NCBI RefSeq assembly: GCF_014696715.1
Contig: NZ_JACJQO010000016.1
Location: 31,493 to 95,492 of the forward strand
Length of the DNA stretch: 64,000 nucleotides
Reading direction: 5' to 3'
Source of the DNA: Pseudanabaena sp. FACHB-2040
Lineage (GTDB): Bacteria; Cyanobacteriota; Cyanobacteriia; Phormidesmidales; Phormidesmidaceae
The position numbers were made by a program, and so were the translations under genes. The notes under the pieces were generated by a model that was given only the letters and a program-made list of their open reading frames with translations, searched no databases and was not told the origin of the DNA. Numbering within the stretch: the stretch's first letter is position 1; the number at the start of each line of letters is the position of its first letter. Below are positions 8,699 to 17,753 of the stretch, piece by piece.

Positions 8699-8875
8699 TT
8701 ACTTTGCTTTCCAGGTGCCCCCGTAGCGGTAGTAGGGGTTATTCTGGCTAAGTTGGCTCCAGCATTGAGGACAAACCAACCGCCATTTGCCGCTCTCATC
8801 AGACTGAATCCGGTATCGGATAGCCGACTGTTGAGTGCAGTGTTCACAGAGTTTTAGACGAGGTTTAGAGAGCAT
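8699..8875 (-). CDS. Small CxxC-CxxC (zinc-ribbon-like) protein
   Basis: 58 residues from the ATG at 8875. The product carries two Cys pairs, CEHC near residues 8-11 and CPQC near 35-38, spaced like a zinc ribbon, and ends YRYGGTWKAK. A frame extending 17 codons upstream lacks similar character, so the internal ATG was chosen. It probably binds zinc and may act on nucleic acid or as a partner protein (inference). It lies alone between the CDF exporter and pgsA, on the opposite strand to both. Confidence 0.6.
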   Translation of the reverse strand: MLSKPRLKLCEHCTQQSAIRYRIQSDESGKWRLVCPQCWSQLSQNNPYYRYGGTWKAK

Positions 8876-8991
8876 TAGAATCGCTACAAGGGTCAAAAGG
8901 TACAGCCTCGGGGCACGCAGTCTCAAGTCAGTCCTGTGCGCCCTTCCTCTATCCTGGCACTGAATTTTTGATTAGTATTTTGCCTTAGGTT

Positions 8992-9528
8992 ATGAATCTT
9001 CCCACCTGGATCACGGTATCGCGTCTGGTGAGCGTTCCGCTGGTGCTCTACTTACTGCAGGCACCCACGGAGCGCGATCGTGCGATCGCAGTCGGCATCT
9101 TTCTCATTGGAGCCAGTACAGATTGGTTGGATGGCTATCTGGCTAGGCGCTTAAATCAGGTTACGGAGCTGGGTAAATTTCTCGATCCGCTGGTGGATAA
9201 ACTGCTGGTTCTAGCCCCCCTGATGTCCCTCGTAGAACTCCAGCAGATACCAGCCTGGGGCGTCTTTCTAATCCTAGCAAGAGAGCTGACGGTTGCCGGT
9301 TGGCGCGTCAGTCCTTCCCTGCAGCAGGGGAGCGTGCCGGGAGCAAACCTTTGGGGCAAACTCAAAACGGTAGTACAGATTGTAGCTGTCGCTATGCTGA
9401 TTGCCCCACTGGGTGAAAATTGGGCCGTTCTTTGCCAACTTTTATTCTGGCTAGCAGTCATTCTCACCTGGGTTTCTGGCGCAGTTTACCTCTGGCCTCA
9501 GCCCTCTAGCCAAGAAATCTCTGGGTAG
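8992..9528 (+). CDS. pgsA: CDP-diacylglycerol--glycerol-3-phosphate 3-phosphatidyltransferase
   Basis: 178 residues, the usual length for PgsA. The CDP-alcohol phosphotransferase signature is intact: DWLDGYLARRLNQVTELGKF followed by LDPLVDKLLV, giving the D-G-x2-A-R-x8-G-x3-D-x3-D metal site near residues 46-70. The enzyme condenses CDP-diacylglycerol with glycerol-3-phosphate in the membrane, the committed step to phosphatidylglycerol, which is essential in thylakoids for photosystem function. Several hydrophobic helices are visible. It stands alone and ends before a convergent terminator-like hairpin. Confidence 0.9.
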   Translation: MNLPTWITVSRLVSVPLVLYLLQAPTERDRAIAVGIFLIGASTDWLDGYLARRLNQVTELGKFLDPLVDKLLVLAPLMSLVELQQIPAWGVFLILARELTVAGWRVSPSLQQGSVPGANLWGKLKTVVQIVAVAMLIAPLGENWAVLCQLLFWLAVILTWVSGAVYLWPQPSSQEISG

Positions 9529-9577
9529 ACGGCCTGGACTTCTACAGGCACTTTTGATGGATTGAAACGCTTACAGA

Positions 9578-9618
9578 AAGCCGGTAGGGGTGCAACAACG
9601 CTACACCCCTACCGGCTT
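9578..9618. terminator. Strong hairpin between convergent pgsA and cyAbrB
   Basis: A 15-bp perfect stem, AAGCCGGTAGGGGTG (9578-9592) with CACCCCTACCGGCTT (9604-9618), closes an 11-base loop. No long T run follows on either strand. Its position fits a bidirectional terminator, and the GTAGGGG core recurs elsewhere in the window. Confidence 0.6.
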
Positions 9619-9666
9619 AAAATGAGTCGATATTAAGACACTGGGAGACCTGCCTAAACTTGGCAA

Positions 9667-10071
9667 TTACTCCTCATCGTCCTCATAGTATTCCCCGTCG
9701 CCTTCAAGCTGCTTGAGGCGAATGTGCTTGCGACCCAGGGAGATTTCAAATTCATCGCCGGGTTTCAAGCCCATCTGCTTGGTGTAGGCCGACCCGATCA
9801 AAAGGTTGCCATTAGACTGTACGGTAATCCGGTAGCTGGCGCTGCGCCCGCCACGGCCATTGGTGCCTTGGGTGCTGTCTAACTGAATTCCCTCTGCTTC
9901 GATGAGCGCATTGAGGAATTTCATCATATTGACCCTTTCAACCCCATTCTTGGTCAGGGTGTAATAGCCGCAGGCTTTGGCTTTCTCCTCTTTGCTTAGG
10001 TTTTCCAGATCCTTGACTTTCTTCAGCAAGGCTTTGCCAGTGAGTGCTTCAATCTGAGTATCGTTAGCCAT
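9667..10071 (-). CDS. cyAbrB-type transcriptional regulator
   Basis: 134 residues from the ATG at 10071 (a TTG one codon earlier is ignored). It has the cyanobacterial AbrB layout: an N-terminal cyanobacteria-specific region (LTGKALLKKVKDLENLSKEE, then KACGYYTLTKNGVERVN) and a C-terminal AbrB swapped-hairpin-like DNA-binding region (ASYRITVQSNGNLLIGSAYT...PGDEFEISLGRKHIRL). The acidic tail DGEYYEDDEE is notable. Family members in Synechocystis control genes of nitrogen and carbon uptake and hydrogenase. Whether this is the cyAbrB1 or cyAbrB2 paralogue was not decided. Confidence 0.9.
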   Translation of the reverse strand: MANDTQIEALTGKALLKKVKDLENLSKEEKAKACGYYTLTKNGVERVNMMKFLNALIEAEGIQLDSTQGTNGRGGRSASYRITVQSNGNLLIGSAYTKQMGLKPGDEFEISLGRKHIRLKQLEGDGEYYEDDEE

Positions 10072-10682
10072 CAACTCTAGTCTCTACTATCGACGGTGTT
10101 GTACTTGAAATTCCCAAATTCAATGTTGGGATTGCCTTTGTCTAGCTCTACTTTAATGATGCCACGCAGAATGATACTACAGCGCAATAGTTTTTTGCAT
10201 TCAAGTCACCTTAAGTTGACTCAATCATAATTATTTCCATGCTTACTTGCAAAACAAGAGGTCGGTTATCGATGAAGAGAGCTATCATTATTTGCTGCGG
10301 CAGCATCGTCAACTCAAAAGGACAGTCCTTAACTCCTACAGAATTACAGCAGCTGACTCAAGCTACAGATAGCCCTGGGCAAAATCAAGGGACCAGAATA
10401 AATGACTATGTCCGGAAAAAACCTGAAAGCAGTCGTACTAGATTAGGGTGTCTTACCCGACTCTAGAGAGGGGGAGCACACCCTCCTAAAAGGAGACGCC
10501 AGGACAGCGTTTTCTGTTGCTTTAATCCTGTTTAAAGCTGCATTTTTTTCAGAGGCCGCGTCAAACATCTGCCGGTAGGGTTCTTTTACCCTTGGGTTCT
10601 GTTTGCAGAAATGCGATGCTAAAAGCAGTCGATTATCAAATGGCGTTGCCTCTGAAGGCGCTTAGTTGTGGCAATTTCTTGA
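10072..10682. other. Non-coding gap upstream of cyAbrB and the Rrf2 gene
   Basis: About 610 bases between divergent regulator genes. A frame at 10239-10466 (75 codons, second ATG at 10272) has no clear ribosome site and no family resemblance, so it is not called. A GC-rich patch at 10465-10500 can form GAGGG/CCCTC hairpins. No known RNA was recognised. Confidence 0.4.
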
Positions 10683-11126
10683 ATGAAGTTAACTACTCGC
10701 GGTCACTACAGCGTTAAAGCTCTGCTGGATTTAAGCCTCCAACCGAATGATTTACCAGCTTCGGTCAATGCGATCGCACAGCGTCAAGATCTGCCTGCTC
10801 CCTATCTAGAAAAACTTTTGATTGCCCTCCGTCGAGCTGACATTGTCGAATCAGTTCGCGGAGCTCAAGGTGGATATCGGCTGGCTCGACCCGCTGCCGA
10901 GATTTCTCTGGGGCAAATTTTAGAAGCCGTTGGAGAAACAGTTGAGCCGCTGCCCAGACATCAACCTCAAATTGATCAAACCGAAGACTGGGTCACCTAT
11001 AGCGTCTGGAAACGGCTGCATCAAAAACTTAGAGAAGCGCTTTATAGCATCTCTTTAGAAGACCTCTATTACGATGCCCGCAGCTGGCAGGCAGCCCAAG
11101 GCGAGGAGGCCAGCTTTGTGGTTTGA
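10683..11126 (+). CDS. Rrf2-family transcriptional regulator
   Basis: 147 residues. The winged-helix start MKLTTRGHYSVKALLDL and the recognition region YLEKLLIALRRADIVESVRG, then AQGGYRLARP, are typical Rrf2 features. Family members such as IscR and NsrR sense iron-sulfur clusters or nitric oxide through three cysteines. This protein contains no cysteine at all, so cluster binding of that kind is excluded and sensing must differ. It overlaps the start of cbiB, so the two are probably cotranscribed. Confidence 0.88.
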   Translation: MKLTTRGHYSVKALLDLSLQPNDLPASVNAIAQRQDLPAPYLEKLLIALRRADIVESVRGAQGGYRLARPAAEISLGQILEAVGETVEPLPRHQPQIDQTEDWVTYSVWKRLHQKLREALYSISLEDLYYDARSWQAAQGEEASFVV

Positions 11127-12099
11127 GCAGGCAGCGATTTTAGCCATTGCCGCAGGGCTAGACTTTTGCCTAGGCGATCCTTGGGGTTGGCCCCACCCGG
11201 TGCAGGTTATGGGCTGGGGCATTGGCGTCTACAGTCAGGCCGTTTTTAAGGTTATCAAAGCGCCTATAGGGCAGCGCTTAGCCGGCATTGTTTTAGGGGT
11301 GGGGCTGATTGTTGGCAGTGGCCTGACAGGTTGGGCGTTGCTCTGGCTGGCGAGGGTCGTGCAGCCGGGGATGGATCTGCTGGTTGGAGCAGTACTGCTA
11401 GCGAGCTGCTTTGCCGGCCGGAGTCTGCGCCGAGCCGCTGAAGACGTGCTGCAGCCGCTTCAGCACGGCGACTTGGCAGCGGCCCGACAGCAGTTAAGCC
11501 GCTATGTCGGACGCGATACCGCCGACCTGAACGAAGCGGAAATCCTGCGGGCTGTAATGGAAACGGTGACAGAAAACGCCACCGACGGTGTATTGGCTCC
11601 TCTGTTCTATGCGCTAGTGGGGGCTTTTCTCCCTGGAGTAGGCAGCGTACCTTTGGCCCTAGCTTACAAAGCAGCTAGCACCCTCGACTCGATGGTGGGC
11701 TACCGAGAAGCGCCCTATACAGATCTAGGCTGGTTTAGCGCTCGCTTAGAGGATGGGCTAACCTGGCTGCCCTGCCGCCTAGTGGTGGTGACGATTGGCC
11801 TGCTCTCGGGCCAGCCGGGTCGAGTTTGGCGCATTTGTCGGCGCGATGCGATCGCAGATCCCAGTCCCAACGCGGGCTGGAGCGAGTGTGCCTATGCGGC
11901 TACTCTAGGAGTTCAGCTAGGGGGGCCTAACCGTTATCGAGGGGTCATTAAAGTTAAGCCCAAACTAGCAGACGACCTGCAGCCTATCACTCCAGATCTG
12001 ATTCGGCAGGCAATGGATCTAACTCGATCGGCTTTTTTGATCGGGCTATGTTCAGCAGTAGCCGGATTAATCGGACGGGGTCTCCTAAACTTAAGATGA
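11116..12099 (+). CDS. cbiB: Adenosylcobinamide-phosphate synthase (CbiB/CobD)
   Basis: 327 residues from TTG 11116. This start was chosen because GAGGAGG lies at 11103-11109 and the protein then begins in the usual way (AAILAIAAGLDFCLGDPWGW, then PHPVQVMG). An ATG at 11074 would add 14 residues that do not look like the family. Conserved segments include NEAEILRAVMETVTENATDG and AYKAASTLDSMVGYR. The membrane enzyme joins the aminopropanol arm to adenosylcobyric acid in corrinoid (pseudocobalamin in many cyanobacteria) synthesis. The start lies within the last codons of the Rrf2 gene, an 11-base overlap. Confidence 0.9.
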   Translation: MWFEQAAILAIAAGLDFCLGDPWGWPHPVQVMGWGIGVYSQAVFKVIKAPIGQRLAGIVLGVGLIVGSGLTGWALLWLARVVQPGMDLLVGAVLLASCFAGRSLRRAAEDVLQPLQHGDLAAARQQLSRYVGRDTADLNEAEILRAVMETVTENATDGVLAPLFYALVGAFLPGVGSVPLALAYKAASTLDSMVGYREAPYTDLGWFSARLEDGLTWLPCRLVVVTIGLLSGQPGRVWRICRRDAIADPSPNAGWSECAYAATLGVQLGGPNRYRGVIKVKPKLADDLQPITPDLIRQAMDLTRSAFLIGLCSAVAGLIGRGLLNLR

Positions 12100-12200
12100 T
12101 CACTCAAGCGGATATGCCAAGGAGCAGCCCAGAAACATTAGAATACAGCAAAGAAATAGCCCCTAGAGACAGTCTTCAGGCTAGCCCTTCCGGCTATGAG

Positions 12201-12222
12201 CCCGACCGTTCAGTCGGTCGGG
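12201..12222. repeat. Palindromic hairpin between cbiB and pyrR
   Basis: CCCGACCG (12201-12208) pairs perfectly with CGGTCGGG (12215-12222) around a 6-base loop. No T tract follows, so it may be a weak terminator, an operator or an RNA structure. Confidence 0.5.
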
Positions 12223-12353
12223 TAGCTTGGTGAATCTACCCTGCGCTGATTCCTGAAAATTATTATTTCCTAGATGGCCGTCTTGTAGGCACAGAGCTGT
12301 GTGCTCTAGGCTACATATTTCCTTCATCATAACAACTTATCTACACCCCCTCT

Positions 12354-12905
12354 ATGTCGTCTAAGGTCGTTGAAATTCTCTCTGCCGAAGAACTGCGCCG
12401 CACGCTTAACCGCATGGCTTCTGAAATTGTGGAGCGGGCAGGCGATCTCTCTAAAACCATGCTGATTGGGATCTATACACGAGGCGTGCCTCTGGCTCAC
12501 ATTCTGGCTCGGCAGATTCAGCGCCTAGAAGATACTCAGGTGCCGGTCGGCGCTCTGGACATCACCCTCTACCGGGACGATCTCGATAAAATCGGTACCC
12601 GCACCCCTGCTCGCAACAAAATTCCCTTTGATCTCTCTGGCAAAACCGTGGTGCTGGTAGACGACGTAATCTATAGCGGACGCACCATTCGAGCAGCGCT
12701 CAACGCTGTTCATGACTACGGCCGCCCCGAAACCGTGCGGCTGGCCGTTTTGGTAGACCGGGGCCATCGACAGGTGCCTATCCACCCCGACTTCGTCGGC
12801 AAGCTCCTGCCCACGGCGCGGGATGAGTCCGTTAAGGTATCCCTCCACGACATTGACGGTCGAGACGGCGTTCAACTCCTGGCCCGAAACCACGTTCCAG
12901 CCTGA
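12354..12905 (+). CDS. pyrR: PyrR: pyrimidine regulator / uracil phosphoribosyltransferase
   Basis: 183 residues, the family length. The phosphoribosyltransferase PRPP loop [18 protein letters not shown] lies near residues 100-117, and the surrounding [14 protein letters not shown] and [20 protein letters not shown] match PyrR. In Bacillus it binds UMP and attenuates pyr mRNA. In cyanobacteria it may act mainly as a uracil salvage enzyme, since no pyr biosynthetic gene or attenuator is seen beside it here. No Shine-Dalgarno sequence precedes the ATG. The PRPP motif makes the family assignment firm. Confidence 0.93.
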   Translation: MSSKVVEILSAEELRRTLNRMASEIVERAGDLSKTMLIGIYTRGVPLAHILARQIQRLEDTQVPVGALDITLYRDDLDKIGTRTPARNKIPFDLSGKTVVLVDDVIYSGRTIRAALNAVHDYGRPETVRLAVLVDRGHRQVPIHPDFVGKLLPTARDESVKVSLHDIDGRDGVQLLARNHVPA

Positions 12906-13030
12906 TGCCCTCCCTGTTCATGGAGAATGGTAAAGGGGCAGAGAAGGGGGATCGCCCCTATGGGACACTACGGGTATTGACTCCAGTCTTTCCTATTTAC
13001 CTGCTTAATTGAGCGAGACCCATACGGACT

Positions 13031-14080
13031 GTGACTGTATCTCCTCTATCTGCCTCAGAAACCCAGGTTCGCAAAGCCGACCACATCCGCATCTGCCTCG
13101 ATGCCGATGTCCAGTGCCCGCAAAACACGACCGGACTAGAGCGCTACCGATTTCTGCACTGCTGCCTGCCAGAGCTTGATCAGGCCGATATTGATCTGCA
13201 GAGCCATTTCCTGGGCAAACCCCTAGGGGTGCCGCTGCTGATCTCCTCAATGACTGGTGGCACTGACCAGGCCCATCGAATCAACCAGCGGCTCGCGGCG
13301 GTGGCCCAGCATCATCGGCTGGCAATGGGTGTAGGCTCCCAGCGGGTTGCGGTCGAAAACCCCGACCTGCGCGAGACATTTGCTGTGCGCTCGGTGGCCC
13401 CCGACATTTTGCTGCTGGCCAACTTGGGGGCAGTGCAGCTCAACTACGACTACGGACTAGAGCAGTGCCAGCGGGCCATCGACTGGTTAGAGGCCGACGC
13501 CCTGATCCTGCACCTCAACCCGCTACAAGAATGTGTGCAGACTCGCGGCGACACCAACTTTAAGGGGCTGCTGGGCAAGATTGAGCACCTCTGTGAGGCG
13601 CTGCCAGTTCCCGTGATTGCCAAAGAAGTGGGCAACGGCATTTCTGGGCCGATGGCTCGAAGACTGATCGAGGCAGGGGTCAGCGCTATTGATGTGGCCG
13701 GGGCCGGGGGCACCTCCTGGGCCAGAGTCGAAAGCGAACGGGCTCAAGACCCGATCCAGCGCCGCTTGGGCAACACCTTTGCCGACTGGGGCCTTCCTAC
13801 AGCAGACTGTATTGAGCAGATTCGTGCGATCGCACCCTCCCTCCCTCTCATCGCCTCTGGTGGCCTTCGCAATGGCCTCGATGCCGCCAAAGCCTTGGCT
13901 CTGGGGGCTGACTTGGCCGGACTGGCCTACCCCTTTCTCCAGGCCGCTAGTCAGTCCGAAGCCGCCGTTGAAGCCCTAGCCGAAGTGTTAATCGCGGAAC
14001 TGACAACGGTACTGTTTTGTACGGGGCAGCCCACTATCCAAGATTTGCGCGCTGCAGAGGTGCTGCAGAGAGTTGGGTAG
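13031..14080 (+). CDS. fni: Type 2 isopentenyl-diphosphate delta-isomerase
   Basis: 349 residues from GTG. Conserved flavin TIM-barrel motifs are seen in order: [68 protein letters not shown] and [19 protein letters not shown]. The FMN- and NADPH-dependent enzyme interconverts IPP and DMAPP. Cyanobacteria that use the MEP pathway keep it to balance isoprenoid precursors for carotenoids, quinones and the phytyl chain of chlorophyll. It is a stand-alone gene here; the next gene begins 137 bases downstream. Confidence 0.93.
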   Translation: MTVSPLSASETQVRKADHIRICLDADVQCPQNTTGLERYRFLHCCLPELDQADIDLQSHFLGKPLGVPLLISSMTGGTDQAHRINQRLAAVAQHHRLAMGVGSQRVAVENPDLRETFAVRSVAPDILLLANLGAVQLNYDYGLEQCQRAIDWLEADALILHLNPLQECVQTRGDTNFKGLLGKIEHLCEALPVPVIAKEVGNGISGPMARRLIEAGVSAIDVAGAGGTSWARVESERAQDPIQRRLGNTFADWGLPTADCIEQIRAIAPSLPLIASGGLRNGLDAAKALALGADLAGLAYPFLQAASQSEAAVEALAEVLIAELTTVLFCTGQPTIQDLRAAEVLQRVG

Positions 14081-14217
14081 CTTAGCCTCAAGGTGCGATC
14101 GCAACTCCCCCAAATCGCTTGAAAAATTTGAGGGAGCCCTGTAAAAACCTTCGGTTCTGATGCCGGAATTCGCTGCATCAGTTAGTATTTCTGTACCAAA
14201 TACTTCAATCTGCGGCC

Positions 14218-15519
14218 ATGCTCGATCTGATGAAGATCGCCCAGCAAATGCGGGGCATCAGCGAACACCTGACCCAAGAAGCCGAAGCCGCCCGCCGCCG
14301 GGTCATCATCGCCAATCAGCTGATGGAGCGGGCCACAGAGCACCAGAGCACCCTGCTAGAACAGTGGGAGCAATGGTGCGATCGCATTGGGTTTGCCGTC
14401 GCCCAGCCCATCGAACCCCTCGATACCCGCATTGCCCTCCAGGCCGCCCCCGAAGCCCACACAGTCCTCGCTACCGACGGCTCCCAAATCGCCCCTAGCC
14501 ACCACGAAATCGCCTACTGCTACCTGCTCAACATTGGCCGTATCGTGCTCCACTACGGCCAGAGCCGCTACCCCCTGCTCGACAGCCTGCCCGAAGTCGT
14601 CTACCGCCCCGAAGACCTCTATTTGTCTCGACAGTGGGGCATTTCCACCGAAGAGTGGATGGGGCACCGGCGAACCGTGGCAGAAGCAGTAGTGTTAGGA
14701 GAATTGGCAAAGGCATTAAGGAGAGAGGAGGTTGGAGAGATCTGGGGGGCAGAAGGACAATACTCCTTAGACTTCTCCTCTGCTCCCCTGCCCCCCCGCT
14801 CCCCTGCCCCTTCTCATCCACCCTCCCATCCATCCACCGATCTACCCTCCCACCCTCCCACCCTCGCCCTAGTCGATGGCTCCCTTATCTACTGGTTCCT
14901 CGACCAGCTTCCTGCGGAAGCGAGGGATAACATTCTGCCGCCGATTTTGGAGGGGTGGGAGCAGCTGCGGCAGCTGCGGATACCGCTAGTGGGTTATCTC
15001 AGTGCCTCTCGCAGTGGGGAAGCGCTGAACTTCTTGCGGCTAGAGGCGTGTCCCTACGAGCAACCAGACTGTACAACTCACTGCGGCGGCCAGACCGATA
15101 CGGCTCCCTGCCAGGTCTTTTCGCCGTTAAAGGACGCTACCTATTGGGCGACAGCTTTGGAACCAGGGCAGCGAGGGCCGCTGTGGCAAAGCTCTGCGCC
15201 CATTCTCGACCACTATGGCGAGCATCGAATCTTCTTTTGCTACGTCCATGTAGGGGCTGAGGTGGCCCGAGTGGAAATGCCTGCTTGGGTGGTTGAAGAT
15301 GCAGAGCTGCTAGAAACTGCGCTACAGCTCACCTTGACCCAGGTGCAGAAGGGCTATGGCTACCCAGTAGCGCTGGCCGAAGCCCACAATCAGGCCGTGG
15401 TGCGGGGGGGCGATCGCACTCGCTTTTTTGCGCTGCTGGAGCGGGAAATGATTCGCGCCGGTCTCAAAAATGTGGGCACTTCTTACAAAGAGGCTCGTAA
15501 GCGGGGCAGCATTGCCTAG
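14218..15519 (+). CDS. NurA-domain DNA repair nuclease-like protein
   Basis: 433 residues. Residues 84-91 (ATDGSQIAP) carry the first NurA active-site Asp motif and residues about 218-225 (LVDGSLIYW) the second. The C-terminal segment (HNQAVVRGGDRTRFFALLE) is also typical. NurA is a Mn-dependent 5' end-resection nuclease that usually works with the HerA translocase; no herA is in the window. Between the two motifs (residues about 186-216, bases 14775-14865) lies a Pro/Ser/His-rich low-complexity insert encoded by C-rich repetitive DNA, in frame. The N-terminal 50 residues are a predicted coiled coil. Confidence 0.82.
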   Translation: MLDLMKIAQQMRGISEHLTQEAEAARRRVIIANQLMERATEHQSTLLEQWEQWCDRIGFAVAQPIEPLDTRIALQAAPEAHTVLATDGSQIAPSHHEIAYCYLLNIGRIVLHYGQSRYPLLDSLPEVVYRPEDLYLSRQWGISTEEWMGHRRTVAEAVVLGELAKALRREEVGEIWGAEGQYSLDFSSAPLPPRSPAPSHPPSHPSTDLPSHPPTLALVDGSLIYWFLDQLPAEARDNILPPILEGWEQLRQLRIPLVGYLSASRSGEALNFLRLEACPYEQPDCTTHCGGQTDTAPCQVFSPLKDATYWATALEPGQRGPLWQSSAPILDHYGEHRIFFCYVHVGAEVARVEMPAWVVEDAELLETALQLTLTQVQKGYGYPVALAEAHNQAVVRGGDRTRFFALLEREMIRAGLKNVGTSYKEARKRGSIA

Positions 15520-15727
15520 AGAGCTTGACAGCAGCAGAAGCTAAAAATCGTTGTTTGGTGGCAAAAGCAACTCAATTTCAGTAAATTCCACCTTCTCGAT
15601 GCGGAATCAATTCGTGTTAGGGTGTAGTTTAGACCAGCAACAAATACAAACTGCGAGTTTACGGGTTTTTAAGGTGTCTATTGATACCTAGTCATAGCTG
15701 CAGTTTACGCATTTTCTGGTTAAGCTT

Positions 15728-16774
15728 ATGACGCTGCAATCTTGCTCCTCTTCAAACGAGACTGCTACTCTTCAGTCCTCCCTCATTTCTCAAAGGCCCA
15801 GGCCGACCAGTGGGTTTAGCCTGGGCCAGCAGGCTAAACCCTCAACCGAGACTGCTGAACAGCTTGCTTCCTGGCACTGCATTGCAACTCTGCCAGGACA
15901 CGACAGCTGGGTGCAGTCGGTAGCGGTGAGCCCCGATGGTCGCTTTATCGCTAGCGGCAGTGGCGACAAAACGGTGCGGATCTGGGATTTGCACGCCAAG
16001 GCGCTGCTGCACGTCATTCTTGATCACGAAGCTTGGGTGCGGTCGGTGGCTTTTAGCCCCGATAGCCGCATTGTTGCCAGCGTCAGCGACGATGCGACCA
16101 TTCGCCTGTGGAGCGCCCGCACTGGAGAGTGTCAGGGGGTTTTGGAAGGCCATACTGACTGGGTGCGGGCCATCACTTTCAGCCCCGACGGCAAGTATCT
16201 TTTCAGCGGTGGTCAAGACAACACGGTCTGCATCTGGAAGCTCTCTAGCGGCACGTTAATCCACTGCTTTAAGGGGCATTCCCACTGGGTTCGAGATGTC
16301 GCGGTCAGTCCCGATGGGTCTACCCTAGTCAGCGCCGGGCAGGACAAAACTGTCCGGATTCACCGCGTTAAGGGCAGGGGCACCAACCGAATTCTCTCTG
16401 GCCACGAAGAAGAGGTGCTCTCAGTGGCGGTTAGCCCCAATAACTGGCTCTTGGCCAGCGCCGGAGCCGACTGCACCGTGCGCTTCTGGAAGCTCAACAG
16501 CGGCCGTCAAATCACCGCCTTTAAAGCCCACGCTGCCGCCATTAACTGCCTTAAGTTCAGCCCTGATGGTGACCTGCTAGCAACCGCCAGCAGCGATAAA
16601 ACTATTCGCCTCTGGCACATCAATAGCGGCAAGCCAGTTGCCCGATTAGAGGGGCACGATGGCTGGGTCTGGTCAGTTGCTTTTGCCCCCGACAGCAAAA
16701 CTTTGGTTAGCGGAGGGTTGGATGGTTGCCTGAAGGTGTGGCGGCCTCGGGTTCTTAGCTATCCGGGCAATTGA
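15728..16774 (+). CDS. WD40-repeat beta-propeller protein
   Basis: 348 residues. After a Ser/Thr-rich N-terminal 48 residues come seven WD40 units with the usual pattern: GH about 11 residues before VAVSPDG, then the D-KTVRIW ending (TVRIWDL, TIRLWSA, TVCIWKL, TVRIHRV, TVRFWKL, TIRLWHI, CLKVWRP). Seven repeats make one closed propeller, a protein-interaction platform. No kinase or other effector domain is attached, unlike many cyanobacterial WD40 proteins. The 3' end overlaps the convergent sdhB by 16 bases. Confidence 0.88.
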   Translation: MTLQSCSSSNETATLQSSLISQRPRPTSGFSLGQQAKPSTETAEQLASWHCIATLPGHDSWVQSVAVSPDGRFIASGSGDKTVRIWDLHAKALLHVILDHEAWVRSVAFSPDSRIVASVSDDATIRLWSARTGECQGVLEGHTDWVRAITFSPDGKYLFSGGQDNTVCIWKLSSGTLIHCFKGHSHWVRDVAVSPDGSTLVSAGQDKTVRIHRVKGRGTNRILSGHEEEVLSVAVSPNNWLLASAGADCTVRFWKLNSGRQITAFKAHAAAINCLKFSPDGDLLATASSDKTIRLWHINSGKPVARLEGHDGWVWSVAFAPDSKTLVSGGLDGCLKVWRPRVLSYPGN

Positions 16775-17502
16775 GCCTTGAGGTACTCGCGGCGCATACG
16801 TGCGATCGCATCAATCGAAATGCCCTTAGGGCAAACCGCTTCGCACTCACCGTGATTAGAGCAGTCGCCAAACCCCTCAGACTGCATCTGATTCGTCATG
16901 GCCCGCACCCGCTGTTGACGCTCCGGATGTCCTTGGGGCAGCAGTGACAGGTGGGCCACCTTAGCCGCTGTAAAAAGCGACGCTGAGGCATTGGGGCAAG
17001 CTGCTACACAGGCTCCGCAGGCAATGCAGGATGCATAGTCAAAGGCTAAGTCAGCCTGCTCTTTGGGCACGGACGTAGCATTAGCCTCTGGAGCAGAGCC
17101 TGTCTTCACCGAAATGTAGCCGCCCGCCATAATGATCCGATCAAAGGCTGAGCGATCTACCACTAGATCCTTAATAATAGGGAAGGAACGGGCTCGCCAG
17201 GGTTCGACCACCAGCCGAGCACCCTCTTTGAAGTGGCGTAGATAAAGCTGGCAGGCCGCTGTTTGCTGCTGCGGGCCGTGGGCCTGACCATTGATCATCA
17301 CGCCACAGGAACCGCAGATGCCCTCGCGGCAGTCGTAATCAAACTCAATCGGTGTTTCTCCCCGGTGAATTAGCTGCTCATTGAGCACATCGAGCAGTTC
17401 CAGGAAAGACATATCTGGGTTGGCATCGGGCACAGTGTATTCGACAAACTGCCCCGCCTCTGATGGGGCTGCCTGTCGCCACACGCTCAGGTGAATTTTC
17501 AT
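16759..17502 (-). CDS. sdhB: Succinate dehydrogenase/fumarate reductase iron-sulfur subunit
   Basis: 247 residues. The plant-type 2Fe-2S site [10 protein letters not shown] lies near residues 58-67, with the distal Cys in QTAACQLYL. Two bacterial-type cluster sites follow: [12 protein letters not shown] near 158-169 and [12 protein letters not shown] near 213-224. The protein carries electrons from the flavoprotein subunit to the quinone in thylakoid or plasma membrane respiration. SdhA is not adjacent, as is usual in cyanobacteria. The sequence is closer to the fumarate-reductase-like menaquinone branch than to the E. coli SdhB type (impression from motif spacing). Confidence 0.92.
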   Translation of the reverse strand: MKIHLSVWRQAAPSEAGQFVEYTVPDANPDMSFLELLDVLNEQLIHRGETPIEFDYDCREGICGSCGVMINGQAHGPQQQTAACQLYLRHFKEGARLVVEPWRARSFPIIKDLVVDRSAFDRIIMAGGYISVKTGSAPEANATSVPKEQADLAFDYASCIACGACVAACPNASASLFTAAKVAHLSLLPQGHPERQQRVRAMTNQMQSEGFGDCSNHGECEAVCPKGISIDAIARMRREYLKAQLPG

Positions 17503-17605
17503 CCGTAAACGCTTGATGAGAAGCTGTGAGAAAACCTGTGAGATACTTATAGTCTAGCGCCGCTGCTGGTCAGAGTGCCCCCCAAACTCTATTGGCTGTG
17601 GTGTT

Positions 17606-17643
17606 GTCACGTTTCGCTACCTTAGTCACGTTTCGCTACCTTA
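17606..17643. repeat. Perfect tandem duplication, 2 x 19 bp
   Basis: GTCACGTTTCGCTACCTTA stands at 17606-17624 and again at 17625-17643, in the 251-base gap between divergent sdhB and the TPR gene. Recent slippage is likely; a regulatory role is possible because the gap holds both promoters. Confidence 0.85.
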
Positions 17644-17753
17644 AAAGAAACACCTGGGCAAGTGGCACAGTTTGTTCCTGAGTCGGCCTTTTCACCCCGG
17701 AACATTTAGGTAGCTAAGCCAATCAATCAAGCACTCTACCCTGGGGGCTGTCT

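Noticed and set aside
10239..10466. 75-codon frame between cyAbrB and Rrf2
   Set aside because: No clear ribosome site, no family likeness and an unremarkable composition; kept only as a note in the gap entry.
12048..12233. Frame continuing past the end of cbiB
   Set aside because: Begins inside cbiB in another frame and ends after the hairpin; no support as a gene.
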